A stretch of DNA of 64,000 bases, taken from CBDBKE01 sp965218055. GTDB taxonomy: Bacteria; Acidobacteriota; Terriglobia; JAJPHL01; JAPKYU01. Under the pieces are notes generated by a model, which was given only the letters and a program-made list of their open reading frames with translations, searched no databases and was not told where the DNA came from. Shown one piece after another: positions 50,018-58,898 of the stretch. Within the stretch, counting starts at the first letter, position 1; each line of letters begins with the position of its first letter. The translations under genes were made by a program, and so were the position numbers. The stretch lies in assembly GCA_965218055.1 (NCBI GenBank), contig CBDCKA010000001.1, forward strand, positions 186,001 through 250,000. The letters run 5' to 3'.

Positions 50018-53000
50018 ATGTTTGCGAAAGTCATCGAGTGGTCCATTGCCAACAAGTTCCTGGTCCTGCTGGCGACCGCCGCCTTGACTGGGGCCGGAAT
50101 CTACTCGCTTCAGCAAACACCTCTGGACGCCATTCCAGACCTCTCCGACGTTCAGGTCATCATTTACACGGAGTATCCGGGCCAAGCGCCCCGGATCGTG
50201 GAGGACCAAGTCACCTACCCGCTGACCACCCAGATGCTGGCGGTCCCCCATGCCAAAGTGGTGCGGGGCTACTCCTTCTTTGGCTTCTCCTTCGTTTACA
50301 TCATTTTTGAGGACGGAACCGACATGTACTGGGCGCGCAGTCGCGTCCTCGAGTACTTGAATTATGTTTCCGGCCGCCTGCCTCGCGGCGTGACGCCGAC
50401 GCTGGGCCCAGACGCCACCGGCGTGGGTTGGGCCTTCATGTATGCCCTGAAGTCCGACCGCCACGACCTGAGCCAGCTTCGCTCGATCCAGGATTGGTAC
50501 CTGAAATATGAGCTGACCAGCGTGCCTGGCGTCTCGGAGGTGGCCAGCGTGGGAGGCTTCGTCCGGCAATACCAGATCAGGCTGGATCCCAACAAGCTGC
50601 GGGCCTACGACATCCCCATTTCAAAAATCCGCACGGCGGTTCAGCGAAGCAACAGCAATGTCGGCGGACGCCTGCTGGAAGCAGCAGAAAAGGAGTTCAT
50701 GATCCGCGGGCTGGGATACATCCGTTCGCTGGAAGATGTCAGGAGCATCGCCGTTGGCGTGAACCACAACGGCACTCCGATTCTGCTGCGGGACCTGGCT
50801 GTCGTCCAGTACGGCCCGGACATCCGGCGAGGGATCGCGGAATGGAACGGCGAAGGAGAAGTCGTCGGAGGCATTGTCGTGGTCCGCCATGGCAGCAATG
50901 CCTACAAGGTCATCCAAGACGTTCGGGCCAAGCTGGCCGATTTGAAGAGAGGGTTGCCTGAGGGGGTCGAGATCGAAGTGGCCTACGACCGCTCGGAGTT
51001 GATCGAGCGCGCCGTGGACACCTTGAGGGAAAAGCTGCTGGAGGAGAGCGCGGTGGTCGCGCTGGTCTGCGTCCTGTTCCTGCTGCACTTCCGTAGCGCG
51101 CTGGTGGCCATCATTACGCTGCCGGTAGCCGTCCTGATCTCGTTCATCATCATGCACCAGCAGGGCATCAACGCCAACATCATGTCGCTGGGGGGGATCG
51201 CCATCGCTATCGGCGCCATGGTGGACGCCAGCATCATCATGGTCGAGAATGCCCAAAAACACATCGAACGAGATGGCGGCGAAAAGCCCCACTGGCGGAT
51301 CATTGCTGACGCCTCCACTGAGGTCGGCCCGGCCTTGTTTTACTCGCTGCTGGTGATTACGGTCTCCTTCATGCCCGTCTTCACCCTGGAGGCGCAGGAG
51401 GGACGGCTGTTCAAGCCGCTGGCCTTCACCAAAACCTATTCGATGGCCGCGGCGGCCCTGCTCTCCATCACGCTGGCGCCCGTCTTGATGGGCTACCTGG
51501 TCCGGGGCAGGATTCTTCCCGAGCACAAGAACCCTCTCAACCGGGCGTTGATCTGGCTGTACCACCCGGTGCTGGAATTCGTTCTGCGATTTAAATGGCC
51601 GGTTCTCCTTCTGGCCCTGATTACGGTTGCCGTCACGGTTGTGCCCTACAGCCAATTGGGTTCTGAATTCATGCCACCTCTTTGGGAAGGGGATCTGCTC
51701 TACATGCCGATCACCTTGCCTGGAATCTCCGTCACCAAGGCCCGGGAAATGCTGCAGCAGACCGACAAGATTCTCAAAACGTTCCCGGAAGTGCATCATG
51801 TTTTCGGAAAAATCGGCCGGGCCGAAACAGCCACCGACCCGGCGCCTCTGTCTATGATCGAAACGACCATCATGCTCAAGCCGGAGAGCGAGTGGCGAAA
51901 CGGCATGACCGTGGAAAAACTCACGGATGAGATGGACGCCGCCACCCAGATTCCAGGTTTGACCAACATCTGGACGATGCCAATCAAGACTCGCATTGAC
52001 ATGCTTTCCACCGGCATCCGGACTCCCGTCGGCATCAAACTTGGGGGTCCCGACCTGAGGGTTCTCGAGGAGCTTGGCAAGCAGGTGGAAAGCGTGGTCC
52101 GCAATGTGCCCGGCACCTTGAGCGCCTACGCCGAGCGGGTGATGGGCGGCAATTACCTGGACTTTGAGGTGAACCGCAACGCCATTGCCCGCTATGGGCT
52201 GACGGTCGGCGATGTGCAGGATGTGATCCAGACGGCCATCGGCGGCATGAATATTACCACTACCGTGGAGGGTCTGGAGCGCTACCCGGTGAATTTGCGG
52301 TACAGCCGCGAACTACGCGACGATCTGCCGGCACTGCGCGCCGTGCTGGTGCCCACGCCGACCGGCCAGCAGATCCCCCTGGGGCAGCTGACAACCTTGA
52401 AGTACGTGGTCGGGCCGCCGGTGATCAAGAGCGAAAACTCGCGGCCCAATGCCTGGATTTACGTGGACATCCGCGGCATTGACGTGGGCACCTATGTGGA
52501 GAACGCGCGAAGGGCGGTGGAGGAAAACGTTGCGCTGCCACCGGGCTACACCATCTCCTGGAGCGGCCAGTATGAGTACATGCTGCGCGCCAAGCAGAAG
52601 CTGATGTACGTCATTCCCTTGACCGTCCTGATTATCTTTCTCCTGATTTATATCAACACTGGCTCCCTGATCAAAACCGGCATTGTCTTCCTCGCCGTTC
52701 CCTTCTCCCTGGTTGGTGCCATCTGGCTGCTCTACCTGCTCGGTTACAACATGAGCATTGCCGTGTGGGTTGGCATTATTGCTTTGGCGGGGCTGGATGC
52801 AGAAACCGGAGTGGTCATGTTGCTCTACCTCGACCATGCTCACCAGGACTTTGCCAGACGAGGCCTTCTGAAAAACCGCAACGATCTGGCCGACGCCATT
52901 TATGAGGGAGCGGTCAAACGAGTGCGTCCCAAAGTCATGACCATCAGCGTCATTGTCGCCGGCCTATTGCCGATTCTGTGGAGTCACGGAACGGGCGCCG

Positions 53001-53161
53001 ACGTCATGAAGCGCATCGCCACACCGATGGTGGGAGGAGTGATCACCTCCGGCATCATGGAGCTGGCAATCTACCCGGTCATTTTTTATCTCTGGAAGAG
53101 TCCCAGTTTGCCCACGGGCGGTCCGTTCACCGGATTCCGTCATCTGAAGGAGGGCTCATGA
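50018..53161 (+). CDS. cusA: Heavy-metal efflux RND pump, CusA/CzcA family
   Basis: A 1047-residue proton-driven inner-membrane transporter. The HME-RND landmarks are VIEWSIANKFLVLLATAALTGAG, TEYPGQAPRIVEDQVTYPLTT, SFFGFSFVYIIFEDGTDMYWARSRVLEYL, GAMVDASIIMVENAQKH, FVLRFKWPVLLL, LGSEFMPPLWEGDLLYMPI and AGLDAETGVVMLLYLDHA. Twelve TM segments and two large periplasmic loops fit the family. The SFMPVFTLEAQEGRLFKPLAFTKTYSMAAAALLSITL stretch has several Met. The metal (Cu/Ag versus Co/Zn/Cd) is inferred from the CusB modules. It starts 8 bp after cusB. Confidence 0.94.
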   Translation: MFAKVIEWSIANKFLVLLATAALTGAGIYSLQQTPLDAIPDLSDVQVIIYTEYPGQAPRIVEDQVTYPLTTQMLAVPHAKVVRGYSFFGFSFVYIIFEDGTDMYWARSRVLEYLNYVSGRLPRGVTPTLGPDATGVGWAFMYALKSDRHDLSQLRSIQDWYLKYELTSVPGVSEVASVGGFVRQYQIRLDPNKLRAYDIPISKIRTAVQRSNSNVGGRLLEAAEKEFMIRGLGYIRSLEDVRSIAVGVNHNGTPILLRDLAVVQYGPDIRRGIAEWNGEGEVVGGIVVVRHGSNAYKVIQDVRAKLADLKRGLPEGVEIEVAYDRSELIERAVDTLREKLLEESAVVALVCVLFLLHFRSALVAIITLPVAVLISFIIMHQQGINANIMSLGGIAIAIGAMVDASIIMVENAQKHIERDGGEKPHWRIIADASTEVGPALFYSLLVITVSFMPVFTLEAQEGRLFKPLAFTKTYSMAAAALLSITLAPVLMGYLVRGRILPEHKNPLNRALIWLYHPVLEFVLRFKWPVLLLALITVAVTVVPYSQLGSEFMPPLWEGDLLYMPITLPGISVTKAREMLQQTDKILKTFPEVHHVFGKIGRAETATDPAPLSMIETTIMLKPESEWRNGMTVEKLTDEMDAATQIPGLTNIWTMPIKTRIDMLSTGIRTPVGIKLGGPDLRVLEELGKQVESVVRNVPGTLSAYAERVMGGNYLDFEVNRNAIARYGLTVGDVQDVIQTAIGGMNITTTVEGLERYPVNLRYSRELRDDLPALRAVLVPTPTGQQIPLGQLTTLKYVVGPPVIKSENSRPNAWIYVDIRGIDVGTYVENARRAVEENVALPPGYTISWSGQYEYMLRAKQKLMYVIPLTVLIIFLLIYINTGSLIKTGIVFLAVPFSLVGAIWLLYLLGYNMSIAVWVGIIALAGLDAETGVVMLLYLDHAHQDFARRGLLKNRNDLADAIYEGAVKRVRPKVMTISVIVAGLLPILWSHGTGADVMKRIATPMVGGVITSGIMELAIYPVIFYLWKSPSLPTGGPFTGFRHLKEGS

Positions 53162-53850
53162 AAACCCTTTTGCTGATCTTCATCCTCAATCAGGGTTTCG
53201 CCAGCGAAATTCTGACGGTGGCTCACAAGAAGAAGCTTCAGCCGGATGGTCATGGCACAATTCAGATCACCGAAAAGGGAATTGTGTATCAAGCAAAAAA
53301 AGAGCAGGACAGCCGCACTTGGGCGTATCCCGACATCCAGTATTTCGACCGCCTCCGTAAGAACGAGTTCATCATCGGAACCTACGAAGATCAACGCTGG
53401 CTGCTCGGTAGAGACCGCCAATACCGGTTCGTCGTCACTGAGGGCGAGTTGAACGACGACTTGTTTCAAACGATTCGCCAGAAGCTCCACAAGCCGATTA
53501 CGAACCGGGTCGTTACACCAGCCATGAAAGTTGAATATGAGGTGCCGGTCAAACACCTTCATACCCTTGGCGGCTGCGAGGGGACGCTGCAATTCACAAC
53601 AGATGCCATTCTCTACGATACCGCACACGTAAAAGACACTCGCCAGTGGCAGCTTGCAGTTGACGTACAATCTGTCTCGTCTCTGAACCGCTACCAACTG
53701 GAAATACGGGTTTTCGAGAACAACCGGCGGGAGTTCAGCCGAACCCGCAGCTACCGGTTTGATTTGAAGGACCCGCTGAACGTCGCTTTCTACCGCGCAC
53801 TCAAATTAAGGCTGTATGAGCTGGAGACGGTCCATCTGCCGCTCCCTTGA
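53158..53850 (+). CDS. Hypothetical exported protein, last gene of the cus operon
   Basis: A 230-residue protein that starts in an ATGA overlap with the cusA stop. It has a signal peptide (MKTLLLIFILNQGFASEILT) and then two similar beta-rich parts of about 90 residues: GTIQITEKGIVYQAKKEQDSRTWAYPDIQYFDR and GTLQFTTDAILYDTAHVKDTRQW. The internal similarity suggests a duplicated, PH- or lipocalin-like module. No metal-binding motif is seen. The position indicates a role with the pump. Confidence 0.75.
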   Translation: MKTLLLIFILNQGFASEILTVAHKKKLQPDGHGTIQITEKGIVYQAKKEQDSRTWAYPDIQYFDRLRKNEFIIGTYEDQRWLLGRDRQYRFVVTEGELNDDLFQTIRQKLHKPITNRVVTPAMKVEYEVPVKHLHTLGGCEGTLQFTTDAILYDTAHVKDTRQWQLAVDVQSVSSLNRYQLEIRVFENNRREFSRTRSYRFDLKDPLNVAFYRALKLRLYELETVHLPLP

Positions 53851-53907
53851 ACCGTCGAGGAAGGTCGAGTGTGCTGGCCAGCAGGAGGCACCAGAGCACG
53901 GCTCAGT

Positions 53908-54405
53908 TCACTGGCGGGAGGAGGCTGCCAGCTCGGCAAATCGCATCAGTTTGCCTCCGTGCTCTTGGACAAAGCGCTCGGCGCTCTCGCGGTGGGCAAA
54001 GGCCAGGATGCTGGGCGAGCAGCGGTCGAAGCCCACTGGATAGCTCTGCTTGGTTTCATCCATGAGGGGGCGGTGTCGGGTGCAGAGGTTTACATCGGTC
54101 CCGACCGCCAGATAAGCGTCCTCGGAGAGCAGGGATGAATCGGTCTCATAGTCCGTGAGCTCCAACTCCTCGACTGGCCGCCCCGTTTGCCGCTGAGTGG
54201 ACAAGGCACAGGCCACGCAGCAGAACGTTTTCCGATGCTCCCCGATGAGGCCGACCACCCGGGAATGATGATGAATCGGCCGAGCGCAGATGCCACACAC
54301 TTGCTCGATCGAGGACCGGCTCATCCTGAAGCCAGTGTAGGCCAGTGCCACCGTAAGGATCACCAGAGTGGCGATTCCAAACCACTTGGAGTTTCGGCTC
54401 ATCAT
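53908..54405 (-). CDS. NosL-like membrane-anchored protein
   Basis: A 165-residue protein with an N-terminal TM helix (WFGIATLVILTVALAYTGF) and a periplasmic domain carrying CGICARPIHHHSR, FCCVACAL and a C-terminal AFAHRESAERFVQEHGGKLMRF. This pattern (CxxC near the start, an AFxxxExAxxFxxxxGG end) recalls NosL, a Cu(I) chaperone of nitrous oxide reductase. The His/Cys clusters fit metal binding. It is convergent with the cus operon, so a link to copper handling is an inference. Confidence 0.65.
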   Translation of the reverse strand: MMSRNSKWFGIATLVILTVALAYTGFRMSRSSIEQVCGICARPIHHHSRVVGLIGEHRKTFCCVACALSTQRQTGRPVEELELTDYETDSSLLSEDAYLAVGTDVNLCTRHRPLMDETKQSYPVGFDRCSPSILAFAHRESAERFVQEHGGKLMRFAELAASSRQ

Positions 54406-54643
54406 CCCCTAGCACTTATGATACGTCTTCTGGTGTACACGGCCAAGGCCCAGGCAGGCTGATGCTGTCGCTCAACCAGCTAGTCTCGTCCAGATCCGCA
54501 CCCCACGATCTGCTGCAACCTGTGTTGGCTTGCCAACACGAATGGCCATTTGTATGGAAGGGCTGGAAACCCGTCGCCCGCCGTTGGTGACAGCCGTTCT
54601 CCTTGGGAACTGGCGAGATACCGCCTTGTCACCAGCAAATGCC

Positions 54644-54676
54644 GGATAGGTCCCCACAAACGGGCTAGCGTTATCA
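54644..54676 (+). repeat. Dispersed short repeat, copy b
   Basis: GGATAGGTCCCCACAAAC followed by GGGCTAGCGTTATC, similar to 19932-19964. The rest of 54406-54831 shows no supported gene. Confidence 0.45.
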
Positions 54677-54831
54677 ATCCCGGTTTCAGTTGATTTCATA
54701 AAAGCGGCAGCTCTGCTCGGCCTGAGCTAACTTGGTGGCCGGTCACGACCAAGGCTCAGGAGAAAGAGTGGTAAGTTTGTCTTTGCAGTCGCTTCAATCA
54801 GGGATCTACTCTAGGATCGCACACTAAACTT

Positions 54832-55374
54832 CTACTTTAATATTTCTCGAGGAAAGTGCGAATGCAAAGCTGCATATAAGCTTGCACTTCGAATCCTGAG
54901 AAGTGCCGGATGTCGAACGCCTGAACTATCCATAGCAGAGCATCCTATGTAGAACATCGAACTGCCGGTCGATGACTTTACAAATCGATCCGCAGTGCCG
55001 TGGCAAACCTGTGGCAGCTCAAATTCGAACGACACCATTGTTACGGCTAGATTATGTTGATCAATGACTGTGAATTCATGTTCTTCCAAAATGGCTGCCG
55101 CTGGTTTGAGGATATGAAGAATCTCCGAGGAATTCGTATGGAATTGCTGAACACTCACAACCCGCTCTGGCCCTTTCTTGTGCGTTGAGGCGTTAATCTT
55201 CAACGTAGCTATGGAACCTCGGTCGAGAGCTTCCTGCACGTTCTTTCCCCACGCCGAAATTCTATCGATCCGAGCATCGGTATCCTGGGACCAAACAATG
55301 GGACACAAACCGGGAAAGACAACCAGCAACATTGCAAAGGCGACGAATGACGTTCTTCCAACCAGACCAGCCAT
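54832..55374 (-). CDS. Hypothetical exported protein
   Basis: A 180-residue protein from ATG 55374, preceded by GGAGG. The signal peptide GRTSFVAFAMLLVVFPGLCPIVWS is followed by a mixed alpha/beta domain with three Cys in total (FELPQVCHGTADRFVK, MFYIGCSAMDSSG). No family is recognised. Its AT-rich codon use differs from that of the pilus and pdx regions, in line with island location. Confidence 0.6.
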   Translation of the reverse strand: MAGLVGRTSFVAFAMLLVVFPGLCPIVWSQDTDARIDRISAWGKNVQEALDRGSIATLKINASTHKKGPERVVSVQQFHTNSSEILHILKPAAAILEEHEFTVIDQHNLAVTMVSFEFELPQVCHGTADRFVKSSTGSSMFYIGCSAMDSSGVRHPALLRIRSASLYAALHSHFPREILK

Positions 55375-55715
55375 GTTGTCAAACCTCCTGTGTGTGGTCG
55401 CCGTCCCCATGATCAGATGATCGGGTGTGACTTGGTGGGTACGCGGCTCCCAGCGCCGACTCGTACCGCATTCTAGCAGAACCTTATGCAATCCAAGAGG
55501 ACCAGGACTGAGAAGGTGGACTTCGGCGTGGACGCTCTGAAACGAAAGAACTTGGCTCGTTTAACCTGGACGGCGGATCTGCCTGTGGAGCGAGTGCAGC
55601 GGCAGACTTGGCAAGGAACGCCCTGCCCCGGAAAGCTGTACACAAAAGCTTCTTTTTGTTAGAGTCTGATCCGTCGAAGACGACCAGCTGCTGAAACCCA
55701 TTAGGAGACTGAGCA

Positions 55716-56015
55716 ATGAGTTCCCAACTACAGCAGGGCAAATCAGCCGGGAAAGGACTCTTGATAGCGGGCTACTTCTTTTCCCTGCTGGGGGGCATCC
55801 TCGGGATTGTGATCGGGGCGTCCATTTGGCTGGGCAAGATCCGGATCGAGGGTGTAAAGCAGCGCAAGTACAATAAGGCCTCCAGGCGACACGGACTGAT
55901 CATCTTCGTGCTGGGCCTTGTCATGATGCTGTTGATGGGGCTCATAAGCACGAACCGAGATATAAACCGAGAGTTTTTCTCTTTCTTTCGTGGCATCACC
56001 TCTTTAGTGTTGTAA
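55716..56015 (+). CDS. Small two-TM membrane protein
   Basis: A 99-residue protein with TM segments at about 15-37 (LLIAGYFFSLLGGILGIVIGA) and 60-80 (GLIIFVLGLVMMLLMGLI) separated by a basic loop (KQRKYNKASRRH). AGGAG lies 8 bp before the ATG. Function is unknown; the layout resembles small TM2-like membrane proteins. Confidence 0.65.
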   Translation: MSSQLQQGKSAGKGLLIAGYFFSLLGGILGIVIGASIWLGKIRIEGVKQRKYNKASRRHGLIIFVLGLVMMLLMGLISTNRDINREFFSFFRGITSLVL

Positions 56016-56032
56016 CTGCTCGAACTCAGCCT

Positions 56033-56851
56033 TCACGAAGAAGAGGACCGCCGCCGTTTCAGTTCGACACTCGCGCCAGCCTCCGCGAGCTTTCTTTGCA
56101 GGCGCTCCGCTTCTTCTCTCGATGACACCGCCTTCACCGGCTTCGGTGCAGTCTCCACCAGTTCCTTTGCTTCCTTGAGGTCCAGGCCTGCGATCTCGCG
56201 AATCGCCCTGATGACGGAAATCTTGTTCCGGGGCACGCCCGTCAGCAGGAGAACAAATTGTGATTCCGAAGAAATATCCTGTATTCCCTCCTGGCTTGCC
56301 GCTGGTTCGCTCCGGCGAGCACTTCTTTCGGCCCCCGCCGGAGGCGCAGGTTCAGCCGCGAGAGAAGGTTCTATGAGGCTGGTATCTTTCATCCCCAAAC
56401 CTGTCAGGAGCGAGACCCGAGCGGCGAGTTCGACAGCCTTTGCATGATCCTTGGCTGTGGTCACAAGAAGATCCTTTTGGAGGCCTTCGGCCTTGACGAG
56501 AAAAGTCTTTTTGCCCTTGCCACCTCGCACAACCATGGCGTCAAAGTCCGAAAACGGGTGACATTCTGACCGCCGCAGCCATAGAAAGCCGTCCCAGTCT
56601 TCAAAACTCCGGCGTTCGCCATCGACCCTCACCCCAGCTCGCCAGAAAATGATGTACAGCCCGATTACAAGAAAGAGAAGCCCGAACAGAATGGCGAACC
56701 CCGTGCTCACGAAATCACCGTGGTGCTTGCGCTGGTGTGCCGAAAAGAGCGACAAGAGAGCACCTATGCCAATCCCGGCAAAAGGAAGACCGAGCAACAA
56801 CAGGGCTACACAGCCCATGCCTCGCTTGAACTCTAGGCTCCGATCACTCAT
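56033..56851 (-). CDS. Membrane protein with C-terminal ribosomal L7/L12-like domain
   Basis: A 272-residue protein. Two N-terminal TM segments (about 13-38 and 48-68) precede a soluble mid part (LRRSECHPFSDFDAMVVRGGKGKK), a Pro/Ala linker and a C-terminal ~70-residue domain, VLLLTGVPRNKISVIRAIREI...GLDLKEAKELVETAPKPVKA. The latter matches the C-terminal domain of ribosomal protein L7/L12, including the KAIRE-like and KEAKxLVE motifs. In the ribosome this domain recruits GTPases. Here, behind a membrane anchor, it is an unusual fusion. Confidence 0.75.
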   Translation of the reverse strand: MSDRSLEFKRGMGCVALLLLGLPFAGIGIGALLSLFSAHQRKHHGDFVSTGFAILFGLLFLVIGLYIIFWRAGVRVDGERRSFEDWDGFLWLRRSECHPFSDFDAMVVRGGKGKKTFLVKAEGLQKDLLVTTAKDHAKAVELAARVSLLTGLGMKDTSLIEPSLAAEPAPPAGAERSARRSEPAASQEGIQDISSESQFVLLLTGVPRNKISVIRAIREIAGLDLKEAKELVETAPKPVKAVSSREEAERLQRKLAEAGASVELKRRRSSSS

Positions 56852-57037
56852 GAGCGCGGTCGCTATTCTATTGTAGTTGCCTACACACTGGTGTCTTCAA
56901 AGGCTTTCGCGAGCGGGCGGGATGTTCTATTGTATGTTCCACAACAATGGGGTCGCAGTCAGCCAAACTAACCAACCCAAACCGTGGTTTGCTGTGGGCG
57001 CTCAGCCGAACGAGAACGCAGACGTGCAAGAGTAAGG

Positions 57038-57514
57038 ATGACAGCTTGCAAAGAAGTCTCCCGGATAGCTTGGTCTTCTCTTGCACTTGCCACGGCATCG
57101 ATTGCGTTTCTCTCGAGTTGCGGCGGTCCTCCCGGACGTGCGCCTGAAAGGCTCAGGTCGGAAGGTAAATCCCTTACGGAACAAAAAGTTCAGCTCTCGA
57201 GGTTCATTCCTCTGCGCGCCGAACCCTCGGAGATTGAATACGAAGGCTGGTTTCACGATAACTCCCGAGGACTTGTGCCTGGTCCATCTGAATGGGAGGT
57301 TGTCGGCTTTATCCGTGTTCCACCGGGCCAAGAGTCGGCATGGACGACAGGCGCAGGGGGTGCCCGCGTCCCCGGTCCCGATCAGAACCCAGCTCTAGGG
57401 GGCGTTCTCACCCAGCTCGAAGCCTCAAGAGAAGACTTACAGTGGAGCCGTGAAGGCAACGCCCTGTACGGCACAGCGCCGGGCCTGGTTGTGTTTCGTG
57501 TGGTCGCCCGATAG
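57038..57514 (+). CDS. Predicted lipoprotein of unknown function
   Basis: A 158-residue protein with a signal and lipobox LSSC at about residues 25-28 (ATASIAFLSSCGGPPG). The mature part, with EIEYEGWFHDNSRGLVPGPSEW, shows no known family. ATG 57038 is chosen because it begins the signal peptide. An IS3-type end begins 5 bp after its stop. Confidence 0.6.
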   Translation: MTACKEVSRIAWSSLALATASIAFLSSCGGPPGRAPERLRSEGKSLTEQKVQLSRFIPLRAEPSEIEYEGWFHDNSRGLVPGPSEWEVVGFIRVPPGQESAWTTGAGGARVPGPDQNPALGGVLTQLEASREDLQWSREGNALYGTAPGLVVFRVVAR

Positions 57515-57519
57515 CGACC

Positions 57520-57800
57520 TGACCCCCTAAAATTGGTCCAGTTGGAATGTTAGAGTTGGGCCGTTGCGGAGAAGGTCAGGGTGGCCAGGAAGAAGCATTC
57601 CGTGGAGCAGATCATCCACAAACTCCGGGAGGTTGAGGTTCTGCCGTCCCAGGGGAAAGCGGTGGCCGAGGTGTGTCGATCCCTGGGAATCACCGAGCAG
57701 ACCAACTACCGCTGGCGCAATGAGTACGGCGGGCTGCGGATGGAGCAAGCTCGGCGGCTGAAGCGGCTGGAGCAGGAGAACACCCGCGTGCAGCGGCAGG
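57520..57800 (+). mobile_element. IS3-family relic (left end and truncated orfA)
   Basis: TGACCCCCTAAAATTGGTCC at 57520 is a typical terminal sequence of IS3-group elements, followed 42 bp later by an orfA start. Only about 70 codons of orfA remain; orfB and the right end are absent. The fragment ends inside the frame at 57581-57997. Confidence 0.65.
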
Positions 57801-57997
57801 TGCTTGGCTTCACCAGGGATGAGATCGTCTCGAACGACCGGATCCAGCGGGTCGAGGTCTGGAAGAGTCTGGGCAAGCCGGCGGGAATCGAGATCGCAGG
57901 CGACGGCGTCAGCCTGAAGCTGAGAGTCGGGATGCGCGAGTCCGAGTTGACGGCGCTGCGGGATCAGATCCGCCGACGCGTTGGGATCCGCACATGA
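57581..57997 (+). CDS. Fusion frame: IS3 OrfA N-terminus joined to tail of another protein
   Basis: The 138-residue frame begins as IS3-type OrfA, ARKKHSVEQIIHKLREVEVL and VAEVCRSLGITEQTNYRWRNEYGG, a helix-turn-helix with the start of a leucine zipper. From about residue 74 the OrfA consensus is lost, and the remaining ~65 residues (QVLGFTRDEIVSNDRI ... RESELTALRDQIRRRVGI) are not transposase. The stop overlaps the next ATG (ATGA). I infer that the IS truncated an upstream operon gene and now supplies its start. Confidence 0.6.
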   Translation: MARKKHSVEQIIHKLREVEVLPSQGKAVAEVCRSLGITEQTNYRWRNEYGGLRMEQARRLKRLEQENTRVQRQVLGFTRDEIVSNDRIQRVEVWKSLGKPAGIEIAGDGVSLKLRVGMRESELTALRDQIRRRVGIRT

Positions 57998-58497
57998 TCA
58001 CGAATGCCGGGCCTCCGCTAGCCCCTCCGCCCGACTGGAGCTTGAAACGGAAGCTGGCGTTCGGCGCAGCGATGTTGCTGCTTTCGACCTTGCTCAACGC
58101 GGTGGGAATCTGGACGGCCATCCTGGATTCCGGCAACTACACCGGGCCTCGATACGACAATACGGCGCTCAGCCTCGTCTGGATCTTCGCGACCCTTCTG
58201 GGGGCGGTGACTTTCCTTGGGATGGTGCTGATCCTGAGACCGGCGCGGACAAGGAGCCCGACCGTGTTGGTGGCGTACACAACGACAGCCAGCTGTGTCT
58301 ACTTGGCGTTGTTCTACGCGGTCCTCGTCCGGGCGGTTGAACGAGCGGAACTCCCAGCTCTGCTCCAATCCAGGACCGTCTGGTCGCTGCTCGGCTTCGC
58401 GTTCATTGGAGTCCTGTTTTTGTGGGGCACTATCTGTTACGCGGCATGGGAGAAGCGGAAGGCGCTCCGCCGGAGCCGCCCCACCGAGTCTCCGTAG
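57994..58497 (+). CDS. Four-TM membrane protein of unknown function
   Basis: A 167-residue protein with four hydrophobic segments (about 22-45, 60-80, 92-113 and 128-150). It ends in a basic tail (RKALRRSRPTESP). ATG 57994 overlaps the stop of the fusion frame. No family is recognised. The following 58498-58780 stretch holds no supported gene. Confidence 0.65.
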   Translation: MITNAGPPLAPPPDWSLKRKLAFGAAMLLLSTLLNAVGIWTAILDSGNYTGPRYDNTALSLVWIFATLLGAVTFLGMVLILRPARTRSPTVLVAYTTTASCVYLALFYAVLVRAVERAELPALLQSRTVWSLLGFAFIGVLFLWGTICYAAWEKRKALRRSRPTESP

Positions 58498-58780
58498 TCG
58501 CCCCTGCGGGCGGGATCGTACCTTTTCTGGGAGCGCGCCAACCGGGCTCAGGAGGTGCAGGACTTCTCAAGTACGACAATCTGCCGCTCCGGCATTGATG
58601 TCCCCCCAACGAAGTGGACGTGCGACCCCGGGGGGTGGAGCCTTGGTTATTCGCTTCAGTTGAAAACCACATGTTTTCTGCGTGCCTCTGATGTGTACCC
58701 TTCGCTTGACCTGAACCGCGTAGCCCATTGACTTACCCAGATCAAGGCACTACACTCTGCCCAACTTCAGGAGGGCGCGA

Positions 58781-58876
58781 GTGTTCGAGGAAGTTAGTGT
58801 TCCAATTTGGCTTATCATCGTGATTGCCATCGGGATTTTCTTGGCGTTCACGAGCCGCCGCCATCCCCGGCTGTAA
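58781..58876 (+). CDS. 31-residue single-TM miniprotein
   Basis: The GTG at 58781 is preceded by a perfect AGGAGG with 6 bases spacing. It opens a 31-codon frame (MFEEVSVPIWLIIVIAIGI..., ending SRRHPRL) that ends 22 bp before the TPR gene. A single hydrophobic helix with basic end residues fits a membrane miniprotein. It could also act as a coupling leader peptide. Expression is unproven. Confidence 0.5.
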   Translation: MFEEVSVPIWLIIVIAIGIFLAFTSRRHPRL

Positions 58877-58898
58877 GTTGAGAAGCCATCAAACCAAG

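Noticed and set aside
50621..51799. Long antisense frame opposite cusA
   Set aside because: Shadow of a highly conserved RND gene; Gln/Asp/His-rich low-complexity text.
55484..55741. 85-codon minus-strand frame
   Set aside because: No RBS, no motif, and overlaps the 5' region of the small membrane protein gene.
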